Made by a program: the position numbers and the translations under genes
Part shown: positions 1 through 7,859 of the stretch, one piece after another
Position numbering within the stretch: position 1 is the first letter of the stretch
Layout: the number at the start of each line of letters is the position of its first letter
The notes under the pieces: model-generated
Databases searched by the model: none
Seen by the model: the letters and a program-made list of their open reading frames with translations, nothing else
What the model was told of the DNA's origin: nothing
NCBI GenBank assembly: GCA_910578405.1
Contig: CAJTQO010000019.1
Span: forward strand, 40,306-60,346
Source: an uncultured Lachnospiraceae bacterium
GTDB taxonomy: Bacteria > Bacillota > Clostridia > Lachnospirales > Lachnospiraceae
Length of the DNA stretch: 20,041 nt
Reading direction: 5' to 3'

Positions 1-1679
1 GTGACTGGGCCTCCCCTTCCCGGGTGAACCTAAGCCACGGCGCGCCTGTCTTGTGCTTTTTTGATTACAGCGGCAAAAACTGTTTCACTCTGGCGTTAAG
101 CGAGGTAAACAGAGATATCCTTTATGTCGCCGGGATTCATGAAGAAACCGGCTGCCTTCATATTGATTTGCTGTTGTCCATTCCTGCACCTGCAAAACGC
201 TTTGATGTCAAATCCCCTCTGCGCCCGGATAGCCAGGCCATCACCTGCCCGGATGCTGCAGACAACTTTGACCCACGCGCTTCCCAAAAACCGGACATCC
301 AGTCTGCCGTATGCCCCGAAGCTGCAGAGATCCATTACCGACTGACCTGCCGGATTGACTGCCGCCCTCTTCCCTACCATACGGCAATCCGTGAAGTTTG
401 CGCCTGGTGGGACGGACTGCTCCCGGACGCGCCCATGCCCGTACCGGACATCGCCCGCCTGCCCATGTATTCCACCTGGTATTCTTACCATCAGGACATG
501 GCAGACGGCGTTTTATATGACGAATATGCGAAAGCCGCCCAAATGGGTATGCGCGCCGTTATTATCGACGACGGATGGCAGACGGCAGACAACAGCCGGG
601 GCTATGGTTTTTGCGGGGATTGGGAACCCGCCTCTGCCAAGTTCCCCGATTTTGGCTCCCATGTAAAGAAAATCCACAGCCTTGGCATGAAATGCCTGGT
701 CTGGTTCAGTGTGCCGTTTGTCGGGGAATATTCCGGCATATGGCCGCGTTTCCAAGAAAAACTTCTTCATTTTGACGCAACGCTTCATACCGGCATTTTA
801 GACCCAAGATACGCCGATGTGCGCCAATATCTGATTTCCACTTATGAAAAAGCAGTGACACAGTGGGATTTGGATGGTTTGAAACTGGATTTTATCGACT
901 CTTTCCGCCATTACCAGGAAACGCCCGCTTATCAGGAAGGGATGGATTTCCAGGAAATACAGGAGGCCGTTTACTGTCTTATGATAGGGATTTTCCGACA
1001 ATTAAAAAAGAAAAAGCCGGAACTTCTCATTGAATTCCGCCAGACCTATACCGGGCCGCAGATGCGTCGGTTCGGCAATATTCTCCGGGTGGCGGACTGC
1101 CCGCTTTCCGGCGTTGCCAACCGGGTGGGCGTCGCAGATTTGAAAATGATTAGCGGCAACACCGCCGTGCATTCCGACATGCTGATGTGGCACGCAGACG
1201 AACCGCCGGAAGGCATTGCTGTCCAGCTCATCCACTGTATCTTTGCCACCCTGCAGATTTCCGTAAGGTTACATACGTTGTCACCGGAACAAAAAAGCGT
1301 GATGGAACACTACCTGGATTTTTCCATCCGGTACCGGGATGTTTTACAACAAGGGGATTTCGCGCCGGAAGGCCCGCTTGCCCTCTATCCCATCCTCTCT
1401 TCCCGGAACAGGCATATCTGTATCATCGCTGTTTATGATTCCGGCCGGATTGTGAACTTACCCCAGGCAGACACGCTAACGGAATGCTGGATATTAAATG
1501 GCTGCACAGAGACGTCCCTTACGCTGGCTGCCGCGCAAAAATGGGGCTGCGAAGCATTGGTTTATGACTGTATGGGAAAATGCAACGGACAAAAGACTCT
1601 GGAGTTATCCGGCCTTTGTACGCTGTCCGTGCCGGCCGGAGGCTCCCTGCTGTTAAAAAAACGGGATAAAGCGGATTAA
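1..1679 (+). CDS. Alpha-galactosidase, GH36 family (5'-partial)
   Basis: Hydrolyses terminal alpha-1,6-galactosides such as melibiose and raffinose-type sugars; no signal peptide can be judged because the 5' end is missing. The frame is open to the left edge (codons from base 3), and the first possible start, GTG at 24, lies inside what looks like the N-terminal beta-domain, so the gene begins outside the window. Numbering from that GTG, the catalytic barrel starts near residue 149 (YSTWYSYHQD), continues through the IIDDGWQ strand, has the nucleophile motif LKLDF with Asp289, and RVADCP with Asp358 as the probable acid/base. These two Asp motifs are typical of clan GH-D/GH36. The visible 551 residues are shorter than the roughly 700 usual for the family, fitting truncation by the window. 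Exact substrate is inferred from family only. Confidence 0.9.
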   Translation, partial: DWASPSRVNLSHGAPVLCFFDYSGKNCFTLALSEVNRDILYVAGIHEETGCLHIDLLLSIPAPAKRFDVKSPLRPDSQAITCPDAADNFDPRASQKPDIQSAVCPEAAEIHYRLTCRIDCRPLPYHTAIREVCAWWDGLLPDAPMPVPDIARLPMYSTWYSYHQDMADGVLYDEYAKAAQMGMRAVIIDDGWQTADNSRGYGFCGDWEPASAKFPDFGSHVKKIHSLGMKCLVWFSVPFVGEYSGIWPRFQEKLLHFDATLHTGILDPRYADVRQYLISTYEKAVTQWDLDGLKLDFIDSFRHYQETPAYQEGMDFQEIQEAVYCLMIGIFRQLKKKKPELLIEFRQTYTGPQMRRFGNILRVADCPLSGVANRVGVADLKMISGNTAVHSDMLMWHADEPPEGIAVQLIHCIFATLQISVRLHTLSPEQKSVMEHYLDFSIRYRDVLQQGDFAPEGPLALYPILSSRNRHICIIAVYDSGRIVNLPQADTLTECWILNGCTETSLTLAAAQKWGCEALVYDCMGKCNGQKTLELSGLCTLSVPAGGSLLLKKRDKAD

Positions 1680-1689
1680 AACGTGGCAG

Positions 1690-1747
1690 GCCGCCGTTTC
1701 ATCCAAGCGGAATCCAGATTTGCGCCCTGCCTGGATGAAACGGTGGC
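1690..1747. repeat. 16-bp inverted repeat downstream of the alpha-galactosidase gene
   Basis: Arms 1690-1705 and 1732-1747 are complementary except for one G-T pair, around a 26-base spacer. It starts 10 bases after the galactosidase stop. There is no T-run right after the right arm, so it is not a standard intrinsic terminator; it may be a 3'-end stabilising hairpin or a weak terminator. Confidence 0.55.
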
Positions 1748-1784
1748 GACGCCATAATTTCTCCTTGGTTTTCTCAATAACTTA

Positions 1785-1813
1785 TTGACAGAAAATCCCG
1801 GAGATGTTACCAT
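1785..1813 (+). promoter_or_regulatory. Candidate promoter for the tRNA-Leu
   Basis: TTGACA at 1785-1790 and TACCAT at 1808-1813 with a 17-base spacer. The -35 is perfect and the -10 matches 4 of 6. It would give a leader of about 110 bases before the tRNA. Nearer AT-rich sequence around 1890-1905 could hold a better -10, so this is only a candidate. Confidence 0.35.
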
Positions 1814-1933
1814 AATATCTGTAGCTGCTGCCGTTGCCATAGAAACGCTGCATAGATACGTTGCCATACAAGCAACGAAGGAATGTCTTATTTTAATATA
1901 TTATATGGCAAAAAAGGCGGCTTATAGGAAAGT

Positions 1934-2014
1934 GCGGTTATGATGGAATTGGCAGACATGTAAGATTTAGGTTCTTATTCCTTTGGAGTGTGGGTTCAAG
2001 TCCCACTAACCGCA
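1934..2014 (+). tRNA. tRNA-Leu, anticodon UAG
   Basis: An 81-nt cloverleaf with long variable arm. The acceptor stem GCGGTTA (1934-1940) pairs with TAACCGC (2007-2013), with discriminator A at 2014. The anticodon stem TAAGA/TCTTA encloses loop TTTAGGT, giving anticodon TAG, which reads CUA and other CUN leucine codons. The T-arm has GTGGG-TTCAAGT-CCCAC. The 3' CCA is not encoded. It stands alone and is followed at once by an intrinsic terminator. Confidence 0.96.
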
Positions 2015-2022
2015 TTGTCGTC

Positions 2023-2066
2023 AAAAGGCTGGAAACGTTGAAATAGCAAGGTTTCCAGCCTTTTTT
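2023..2066 (+). terminator. Intrinsic terminator of the tRNA-Leu
   Basis: The stem AAAAGGCTGGAAAC pairs with GTTTCCAGCCTTTT and runs into a T-tract at 2061-2066. It begins nine bases after the tRNA 3' end. Confidence 0.92.
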
Positions 2067-2337
2067 ATAATTCAATCATATTCTGCTTACATAAATACTT
2101 TGCATGTCAAACTATAAAGTTCTCAACTCCAAAGCGCTCTAGCGCATAAAAACTCAATAAACTTTTTAGCGTATTCTATACATTGAAAATTTATAAGCTT
2201 GTAATAGCCTTATCAAGCCAAACACCACGCAAACAAAAACACATTGCTAATTGAATAGGCTTTACACTAATAAACAAAACCGCTATAATTAATATAATCA
2301 CAAATAACAGTTGCTTTATAATAAAGGCGGTGGAAGG
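2067..2337. other. AT-rich gap between tRNA-Leu terminator and small gene
   Basis: Clearly more AT-rich than the flanking genes. No gene is supported. It holds a short palindrome GCGCTctAGCGC (2134-2145), the left arm of the 25-bp inverted repeat (2244-2268), and the promoter of the small gene at 2261-2289. The composition change right after a tRNA gene would fit an old insertion, but no duplicated tRNA 3' end was found nearby. Confidence 0.6.
2261..2289 (+). promoter_or_regulatory. Promoter of the small inverted-repeat-bounded gene
   Basis: TTTACA at 2261-2266 and perfect TATAAT at 2284-2289, spacer 17. The predicted start of RNA is near 2296, about 40 bases before the ATG. The -35 box lies within the left arm of the 25-bp repeat, so transcripts from here lack that arm. 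Confidence 0.7.
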
Positions 2338-2517
2338 ATGGTACAGGAAATGACGGATAAAGAATTAATAACAGTAACTATTGACAGATTTACGGATTTA
2401 CAGCAAATCAAAAAGGCAAACGGCGATTATAAAAATGAAATGCTTGATTATCTGATTAAAGTAACCACTGCCAAGTTATCCTCTTTGGGAGTGAATGTTG
2501 AAGATATAACCCTTTAA
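2338..2517 (+). CDS. Small hypothetical protein, 59 aa
   Basis: I do not recognise this family. The product is short, soluble and charged, with no membrane segment; it looks mostly helical (MTDKELITVTIDRF near the start, then NGDYKNEMLDYLIKV) and ends in VNVEDITL. ATG at 2338 is chosen because AAGG/GGCGG lies about 8-12 bases upstream; a TTG at 2311 in the same frame has no ribosome site, and an ATG at 2350 is possible. It has its own promoter (2261-2289) and terminator (2539-2580), so it is a stand-alone unit between the tRNA-Leu and the convergent dapL. Length and composition fit a small regulatory or accessory protein, but no function can be assigned. Confidence 0.7.
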   Translation: MVQEMTDKELITVTIDRFTDLQQIKKANGDYKNEMLDYLIKVTTAKLSSLGVNVEDITL

Positions 2518-2538
2518 ACATAGCCTTTAAACTAAAAG

Positions 2539-2580
2539 AGTGTAAAGCCTATTCAATTAGCAAAGGCTTTACACTTTTTT
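2539..2580 (+). terminator. Intrinsic terminator, possibly bidirectional
   Basis: AGTGTAAAGCCT (2539-2550) pairs with AGGCTTTACACT (2564-2575), followed by a T-run to 2580. It ends the small gene on the plus strand. Read on the minus strand the same hairpin is followed by CTTTTAGTTT, so it can also serve dapL. Its 5' stem and loop form the right arm of the 25-bp inverted repeat. Confidence 0.88.
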
Positions 2581-2629
2581 ATCTGGAGGCTATGCCATTT
2601 CCCCTATTTTAATCATCCCTCTCCTCTTC

Positions 2630-3844
2630 TCATAACGCCTTAATCCGTTCCACAGCCTCCACCGTATTTTCATAACTTCCAAAAGCCGTCAGTCTGAAAT
2701 AAGTCTCCCCGCTAGGGCCAAACCCGGAGCCAGGCGTGCCAACCACATTGGCATTTTCCAGCAAATAATCAAAAAATTCCCAGCTCGTCATCCCCTTAGG
2801 CGCTTTCAGCCAGATATAAGGCGCATTCACCCCGCCGGACACAGTGTACCCAGCCTCCCGCAGGCCATCCAGAATATATCTGGCGTTCTTCATGTAATAA
2901 GCCACCTGCTGCTTTAGCTGTTCCTTACCCGCTTCGGAATAAACCGCTTCCCCGGCACGCTGGACGATATAAGGCGCGCCATTGTATTTTGTGCCATGCC
3001 GTCTTGCCCATAAGGAATGCAGCGTCACACCGTCACATTCCAATTCCTTCGGGATTACAGTATATCCCAGGCGCACTCCGGTAAAACCGGCATTCTTTGA
3101 AAAGGAATGCAGTTCAATGGCGCAATGCTTTGCCCCGGCGCACTCATAAATGCTGTGCGGCACATCCTCTTGCGAAATATACGCTTCATAAGCCGCATCG
3201 TAAATAATCACCGCGCCTACTTTATTCGCATAGTCCACCCATTCCTGCAGTTGTTCCCTCTTTAAAGCAGAACCGGTAGGATTGTTCGGAAAACATAAGT
3301 AAATCAAATCCGGCGTCTCTTTGGGCAGTTCCGGCAAAAAGTCATTTTCCGCCAGACAGGGCATGTAAATCACATCACTCCATGTCTCTGTCTTTCCATC
3401 ATAAACGCCCGTCCGCCCAGCCATTACATTGGTATCCACATACACAGGGTAAACCGGGTCGCATACGGCAATCCGGTTATCCACGCTGAAAATTTCCTGG
3501 ATATTCCCGGAATCGCATTTTGCCCCGTCAGAAATAAAGATTTCATCTGCCGAAATCCCGCAGCCTCTGGCCTTATAATCATTTCTGGAAATGGCATTCC
3601 TTAAAAATTCATACCCTAAATCCGGCGCATACCCCCGGAATGTTTCCGCATTCCCCATTTCATCCACCGCGCCATGCATCGCTTCTATAATGGCCGGAGC
3701 AAGAGGCTGGGTCACATCCCCAATCCCAAGCCTGATAATCTGCTTTTCCGGATGGGCCTGTGAATACTCTTTCACCTTCTTTCCTATGGTGAAAAAAAGA
3801 TAACTTCCCGGTAGCTTCAAGTAATTTTCATTGATTTTAAACAT
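2630..3844 (-). CDS. dapL: LL-diaminopimelate aminotransferase
   Basis: A PLP enzyme that converts tetrahydrodipicolinate plus glutamate directly to LL-diaminopimelate, bypassing the succinylase and acetylase routes to lysine and peptidoglycan. At 404 residues it has the normal DapL length. Fold-type I marks are visible: N-terminal INENYLKLPGSYLF and RLGIGDVTQPL typical of DapL, FPNNPTG at 185-191, YDAAYEAY near 215, and the PLP-binding lysine Lys250 in HSFSKNAGFTGVRLGY. ATG at 3844 follows AAGGAG with good spacing. It lies 108 bases downstream of dapF on the same strand, so the two form a likely operon of consecutive pathway steps. Transcription probably ends at the hairpin at 2539-2575. Confidence 0.97.
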   Translation of the reverse strand: MFKINENYLKLPGSYLFFTIGKKVKEYSQAHPEKQIIRLGIGDVTQPLAPAIIEAMHGAVDEMGNAETFRGYAPDLGYEFLRNAISRNDYKARGCGISADEIFISDGAKCDSGNIQEIFSVDNRIAVCDPVYPVYVDTNVMAGRTGVYDGKTETWSDVIYMPCLAENDFLPELPKETPDLIYLCFPNNPTGSALKREQLQEWVDYANKVGAVIIYDAAYEAYISQEDVPHSIYECAGAKHCAIELHSFSKNAGFTGVRLGYTVIPKELECDGVTLHSLWARRHGTKYNGAPYIVQRAGEAVYSEAGKEQLKQQVAYYMKNARYILDGLREAGYTVSGGVNAPYIWLKAPKGMTSWEFFDYLLENANVVGTPGSGFGPSGETYFRLTAFGSYENTVEAVERIKAL

Positions 3845-3952
3845 ACTTATTTCTCCTTATTTCTTATTCCCAATTCCCCCATTCCCCTTACAGAACCCTT
3901 TCCCCTCACAGGAATCCCAGCCTTTGTGACAGCGCGCCCACCCTGAAAGGAA

Positions 3953-4903
3953 TCATTGGAAAAATCCCACAGGCAGCTCAGCTTCGCCATCAAAAACAAT
4001 TTCTGCCGGGCCAGTCATATACACCAGATTTTCCTTCCGCTCCCAGCGGATATTTAAATCCCCCCCTAATAGTTTAACAGTAACTTCCTCTTCCGTCAAA
4101 TTATTTAATATGCAGGCTGCCACCGCCGCGCAGGCGCCTGTCCCACAGGCTAAGGTTTCTCCTGTGCCGCGCTCCCAAACACGCATCTGCACCGTCCTGC
4201 AATCCAATACCTTTACAAACTCTACATTGGTCTTTTTCGGAAAACGGGAATGTTTTTCTATCAGAGGGCCAAGCTCTGCCACCACTTCCCGGCCAAACCT
4301 GTCCGCACCGTCTTCTCCTGTGTTTTCCCTTTCCAAAAACCATCCGCTCAAGATATCCTCCTCTTCCACAAAAAAGACTGCATGGGGATTTCCCATTGAC
4401 ACGCAGGTCATTTTATAAACCGTGCCGTTTGCCTCTATTTCCTCAGCCACTGCCGTCACATTTTTTGAAACGACGGGGATATCAGCGGCATTTAAAACCG
4501 GAGCCCCCATATTCACCTTTACGCTGACTGTCTTCCCATCTTCTATGGACAGCTCCAGAAGCTTCACCTTTCCGCAACTGGCGATACGCAGTTTTGTTTT
4601 TTCCGTCCACCCCTTGTCATACACATATTTCGCCACACACCGGATGCCATTCCCGCACATCTCTGCCCTGGAGCCGTCTGCATTATACATCTCCATCTCA
4701 AAATCCGCCGCATCCGCTGTCTCTGGCGCCGGATGAATCCAAATTACCCCGTCTGCGCCCAGCCCAAAATGCCGGTCGCTCATCCACCGCACCAGCCCGG
4801 CTTTCCTCTCACCCGGCAGCTCCCTCCATTCCGGCATATCCGGCCCGTAAATATAAATATAATCATTCCCACAGCCTTGCATTTTCGTAAATTTTACCTT
4901 CAT
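3953..4903 (-). CDS. dapF: Diaminopimelate epimerase
   Basis: Cofactor-independent racemase-type enzyme that turns LL-diaminopimelate into meso-diaminopimelate for lysine synthesis and peptidoglycan crosslinks. The two catalytic cysteines are present: Cys83 in NADGSRAEMCGNGIRC and Cys253 in GTGETLACGTGAC. At 316 residues it is longer than the usual 270-280; part of the excess is a charged insertion around residues 182-205. ATG at 4903 follows AAGGAG with correct spacing. It is transcribed with dapL downstream. A 358-base leader separates it from the sensor-kinase gene, with a probable extended -10 promoter at 5256-5264. Confidence 0.97.
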   Translation of the reverse strand: MKVKFTKMQGCGNDYIYIYGPDMPEWRELPGERKAGLVRWMSDRHFGLGADGVIWIHPAPETADAADFEMEMYNADGSRAEMCGNGIRCVAKYVYDKGWTEKTKLRIASCGKVKLLELSIEDGKTVSVKVNMGAPVLNAADIPVVSKNVTAVAEEIEANGTVYKMTCVSMGNPHAVFFVEEEDILSGWFLERENTGEDGADRFGREVVAELGPLIEKHSRFPKKTNVEFVKVLDCRTVQMRVWERGTGETLACGTGACAAVAACILNNLTEEEVTVKLLGGDLNIRWERKENLVYMTGPAEIVFDGEAELPVGFFQ

Positions 4904-5261
4904 TATCTTCTCCTTTCCGAAAAGTCTCCGCCTGTATCCGAATGTTTCCGGCCGTTATAAGCCATACGGATTCCATACGGCAAAACGTCCGCCACAGCCG
5001 AACCATTCCGTCCATCCCCTTCCTTTTTGTCCCACTTGGTCAATATTGCCGCCAACCACCATAAAAGGCAATATTCGACTAAATCAGTCAAAATATAGCC
5101 TTTGCCGTCCTATTGCCTGCCCTATCATCCGCACGGCCCCTGCCATCCTTCCCTTCCTGCGTATAAGCGGCCTCTGTCCAATCTCTGCAAAAGTTTCATA
5201 AACGGCAGGACGCCGCTTCCAAAACCGACAGCGGCATCCTCTTCCTATTCCCTATATTATA
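4904..5261 (-). other. Long dapF leader region
   Basis: 358 bases between the sensor-kinase stop and the dapF start. It holds an extended -10 promoter at its upstream end, an imperfect hairpin at 5064-5103, and a possible 62-codon TTG-initiated ORF (5091-4903) whose TAA overlaps the dapF ATG as TAATG. I do not recognise a lysine riboswitch or another named riboswitch here, although the leader is long enough to hold one. Confidence 0.5.
5064..5103. repeat. Imperfect inverted repeat in dapF leader
   Basis: AAAGGC (5064-5069) pairs with GCCTTT (5098-5103). Inner pairs ATATT/AATAT and GACT (5077-5080) with AGTC (5086-5089) close a five-base loop, with two mismatches. On the minus strand it is followed by a short T-stretch, so it may be a weak terminator of the kinase operon or an attenuation element for dapF. 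Confidence 0.5.
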
Positions 5262-5264
5262 TCA
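5256..5264 (-). promoter_or_regulatory. Extended -10 promoter for dapF-dapL
   Basis: TGATATAAT on the minus strand is a perfect TATAAT preceded by the TGn extension. The TGA is itself the stop codon of the upstream kinase gene. No good -35 is seen at 16-18 bases upstream, which extended -10 promoters tolerate. Confidence 0.5.
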
Positions 5265-7859
5265 TAAAATCTGCCCGCTGCATCCGTTTCTTGAAAAAAA
5301 CAGCGCAACCTTAAACAAATCCCCGTCCACAGTCACCTCCATTTTTCCTCCCTGCAACTGGGCAAAGCTTTTGGCTATGGCTAACCCCAGCCCGCTGCCT
5401 TCCGTATTCCTGGAACTGTCCCCTCTCACAAAACGTTCCGTCAGTTCATCCGCCTCCACATGCAGCTCCATCGCCGACATATTTTTCAGCTCAATCCGCA
5501 CGCCGTCCTCCTCCGTCTCCAGCTCCACATAGACCCGGCTGCCCGGCATAGCGTATTTAATGATGTTGGTATACAGATTTTCAAAGATACGGTAAGTCTT
5601 CTGGCTGTCCAGCTTTAAAACCACCTTTTCCTTGGGCATACGGAACCGGAAAATGAGTTTGGCCTCTTCCACCTGATCCCCATACTCCAAATATGCCTGC
5701 CGCATCAGATTGCATATATCCACCTCCACCAGGTTTACGGTCACATTCCGGCTGTTTGCCTTACTCACCTCGAATAAGTCCTCAATCAGCGTCTTTAGCC
5801 GCAGCGACTTCTTCTCCAGCACCGCCAGGTATTCTTCCCGCTGTCCTTGCGTGATATCCTCCCCTTTCAACAGGTCTATATACGTGGTAATGGCCGTCAG
5901 CGGCGTTTTCAAATCATGGGATACATTGGTAATCAGTTCCGTTTTCATCCGCTGGCTCTTTACCTCTTCATCCACCGCTTTACGCAGCCCCTCCTGTATT
6001 CGGTACAGCTCCTCCTTATAAGATTCGAAAATCCCCAAATCTTCATCAAATACAGTATACAGATTCCCTTCCGCAATGGAATTGGTCGCCTCCAGCATCT
6101 TCCCATACTGCATCTGAATCCGCTTCACATATTTTTTCAAAATAAAATACAGCGCTATGGAATAAAGCAGCAGCGCCGTCCAGCCAAACACCCACATACT
6201 GCACATCCCTCCAATCAGCAGAAAATTAAGAAAAACCGTTTTGCGCACCATTTTCATTGCCGTCTCATCCAAATCCACATGCAGCATTTCCTGTTTAAAC
6301 CGATTGCAATACTCCTTCATCCAATTCCAGCCCCCCATAACCAGTTTTAGGGCAATACTCCTTTCCCGCAAAAATCCCCCAATACCCAGGCTCCATATCC
6401 CGCCAAAAGAATTTACCACATAAATCCATCCGCCAAACAATACAGCTAACGCCACAAAATTCAGAAGAAACGTTACCGTCCCATAAGCATCGGTCGGAAG
6501 GAAGCTGACATACTTTGCATATACCGCCGACAGCCTTCCCATGCAGGAACTTTCCACCACCCTCACCATCCATTCCACGCCGCCGATAAACCAAAAACAG
6601 AGCGCGGCAATGGAGATTTCCAACGGAATATGAGACGCCTTCCCCCGGTGAAGCCCATACCATTTCCCATGCGTCAGGATTAGGACAAGAACCGCCAGCA
6701 TAAGCAACATCATATTTAAAACATCCACTACACCGCTTTGGTAATAACTGTACCACGAATCCCAGTTATACTCTAACCGCCCGCTGTCTATGGCAATCTG
6801 CATCTGCTCTTTTGTCATGGCATAAATAAATGTCACGTCATGAGGGCTCCCCAACCGGTAATGCACTGTTTTAATGCAATCATCCGCTGCGCTGTACCCG
6901 CTGACTGACCCTTCCGCCCCATAAAGGCCGTCCAGTTCCTCCATACGGTTTTCCAATATCCGGGTCCTCATCACATTCTGCACCCTTTTTAGCAGTTCAT
7001 CCGAGTCCTCCCCTTTCACCAATGTCTGATCCAGATTGCCTACGCTGTCATAACTTACCGCCACATAATATACATACTCTTCCTGTGCCTGCCCCTGCAT
7101 TGCTTCTTCACCGGTTCCGGCAGCGTCCTGCGCCATTCCCCCTTGTTGCGTTTTTACGCCGCCTGCCATCCCATAGCTTCCTTCCACATACCAGTCTCCG
7201 GCAAGCGTTTCAATCTTCCGCTCGGTATTCTTAATAAACTGTCCCGTTTTATGGTCAATGACACAGTAATCCATCAACCGCGCCACCTCCGCCATAATCA
7301 CACTCTGATTTATCTGCAGCTCTTCGTTGACCCGTTCCGAGAGCCTTGCGGCAAACAGGTCAATATCCTCTTCCATAAAGAGAGCAGACTCCCGGTATTC
7401 CCCTTTCCCCTTATGCTCCTCATATTTCTCCCTGCTCTCATATTCCCCTTCCACTTCCACTTCCAATTTCACATACAGGTCGCTATAACTATAAACGTCC
7501 TGCTCCACCTTTTCCACAATATCCTTGAAAAAAATATAATTGCCCATCTCTAGCATGGTCAGTGAATTGCTGTCCTGCGCCCTGTCCTGCTGTATCCTCT
7601 GGGCATTTTTCTGGAATATGGGATATTGCGCATAGAAAATCAGGGAAAAAATAACGGTAAGCGCCACCGCCGCAAACAATCCGTAGTTTACGCCGTTTCT
7701 ATCGCCTTTGCCCTTCCTTTCGGCCCTTCCCTGCGTATGCCCTTCACTTGTTCTTTTTCCTTCTGCACTTATGCCCGCTTTTTCTCCTTCTTCGTTTTCC
7801 TTACCTGCAAGCTCCCATCCAAGCCCTGTCTCATTGCTTTTCAATTTTGTATCCAACAC
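5262..7859 (-). CDS. Multi-pass sensor histidine kinase
   Basis: Sensor kinase of a two-component system, pairing with the response regulator just upstream. It is 865 residues. In order: charged cytoplasmic N-tail (1-55), TM near 58-77, a roughly 300-residue extracellular region including a Gly/Ala/Gln-rich linker at 231-260, TM segments near 377-396, 413-436 and 461-486, a double TM at 543-575, then HisKA with His648 (NVSHDLKTPLT), N box around Asn765 and G box GSGLGLAIAK at 821-830. Ligand is unknown. Start is GTG at 7859, overlapping the regulator by 29 bases and preceded by GAAGGTGG, so translation is probably coupled. The stop TGA doubles as part of the dapF promoter. Confidence 0.93.
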   Translation of the reverse strand: MLDTKLKSNETGLGWELAGKENEEGEKAGISAEGKRTSEGHTQGRAERKGKGDRNGVNYGLFAAVALTVIFSLIFYAQYPIFQKNAQRIQQDRAQDSNSLTMLEMGNYIFFKDIVEKVEQDVYSYSDLYVKLEVEVEGEYESREKYEEHKGKGEYRESALFMEEDIDLFAARLSERVNEELQINQSVIMAEVARLMDYCVIDHKTGQFIKNTERKIETLAGDWYVEGSYGMAGGVKTQQGGMAQDAAGTGEEAMQGQAQEEYVYYVAVSYDSVGNLDQTLVKGEDSDELLKRVQNVMRTRILENRMEELDGLYGAEGSVSGYSAADDCIKTVHYRLGSPHDVTFIYAMTKEQMQIAIDSGRLEYNWDSWYSYYQSGVVDVLNMMLLMLAVLVLILTHGKWYGLHRGKASHIPLEISIAALCFWFIGGVEWMVRVVESSCMGRLSAVYAKYVSFLPTDAYGTVTFLLNFVALAVLFGGWIYVVNSFGGIWSLGIGGFLRERSIALKLVMGGWNWMKEYCNRFKQEMLHVDLDETAMKMVRKTVFLNFLLIGGMCSMWVFGWTALLLYSIALYFILKKYVKRIQMQYGKMLEATNSIAEGNLYTVFDEDLGIFESYKEELYRIQEGLRKAVDEEVKSQRMKTELITNVSHDLKTPLTAITTYIDLLKGEDITQGQREEYLAVLEKKSLRLKTLIEDLFEVSKANSRNVTVNLVEVDICNLMRQAYLEYGDQVEEAKLIFRFRMPKEKVVLKLDSQKTYRIFENLYTNIIKYAMPGSRVYVELETEEDGVRIELKNMSAMELHVEADELTERFVRGDSSRNTEGSGLGLAIAKSFAQLQGGKMEVTVDGDLFKVALFFSRNGCSGQIL

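Larger units (their letters stand above)
2244..2563. repeat. Perfect 25-bp inverted repeat bracketing a small gene
   Basis: Left arm 2244-2268 and right arm 2539-2563 are exact reverse complements over 25 bases, about 270 bases apart, with the 59-codon gene and its promoter between them. The left arm contains the -35 box. The right arm is the 5' stem plus loop of the intrinsic terminator that ends the gene. No target-site duplication is visible outside the arms. The layout resembles a tiny MITE-like cassette, but no transposase is present and mobility is inference. Confidence 0.85.

Noticed and set aside
24..26. GTG as the true start of the alpha-galactosidase
   Set aside because: Frame is open to the window edge and upstream codons read like the continuing N-terminal domain; the gene is partial.
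2311..2337. TTG start nine codons upstream for the small gene
   Set aside because: It would place the ribosome site GGCGG inside the coding region; ATG 2338 fits better.
5847..6350. Plus-strand frame of 167 codons
   Set aside because: Shadow of the sensor-kinase gene, rich in His, Gln and Ile, with no domain.
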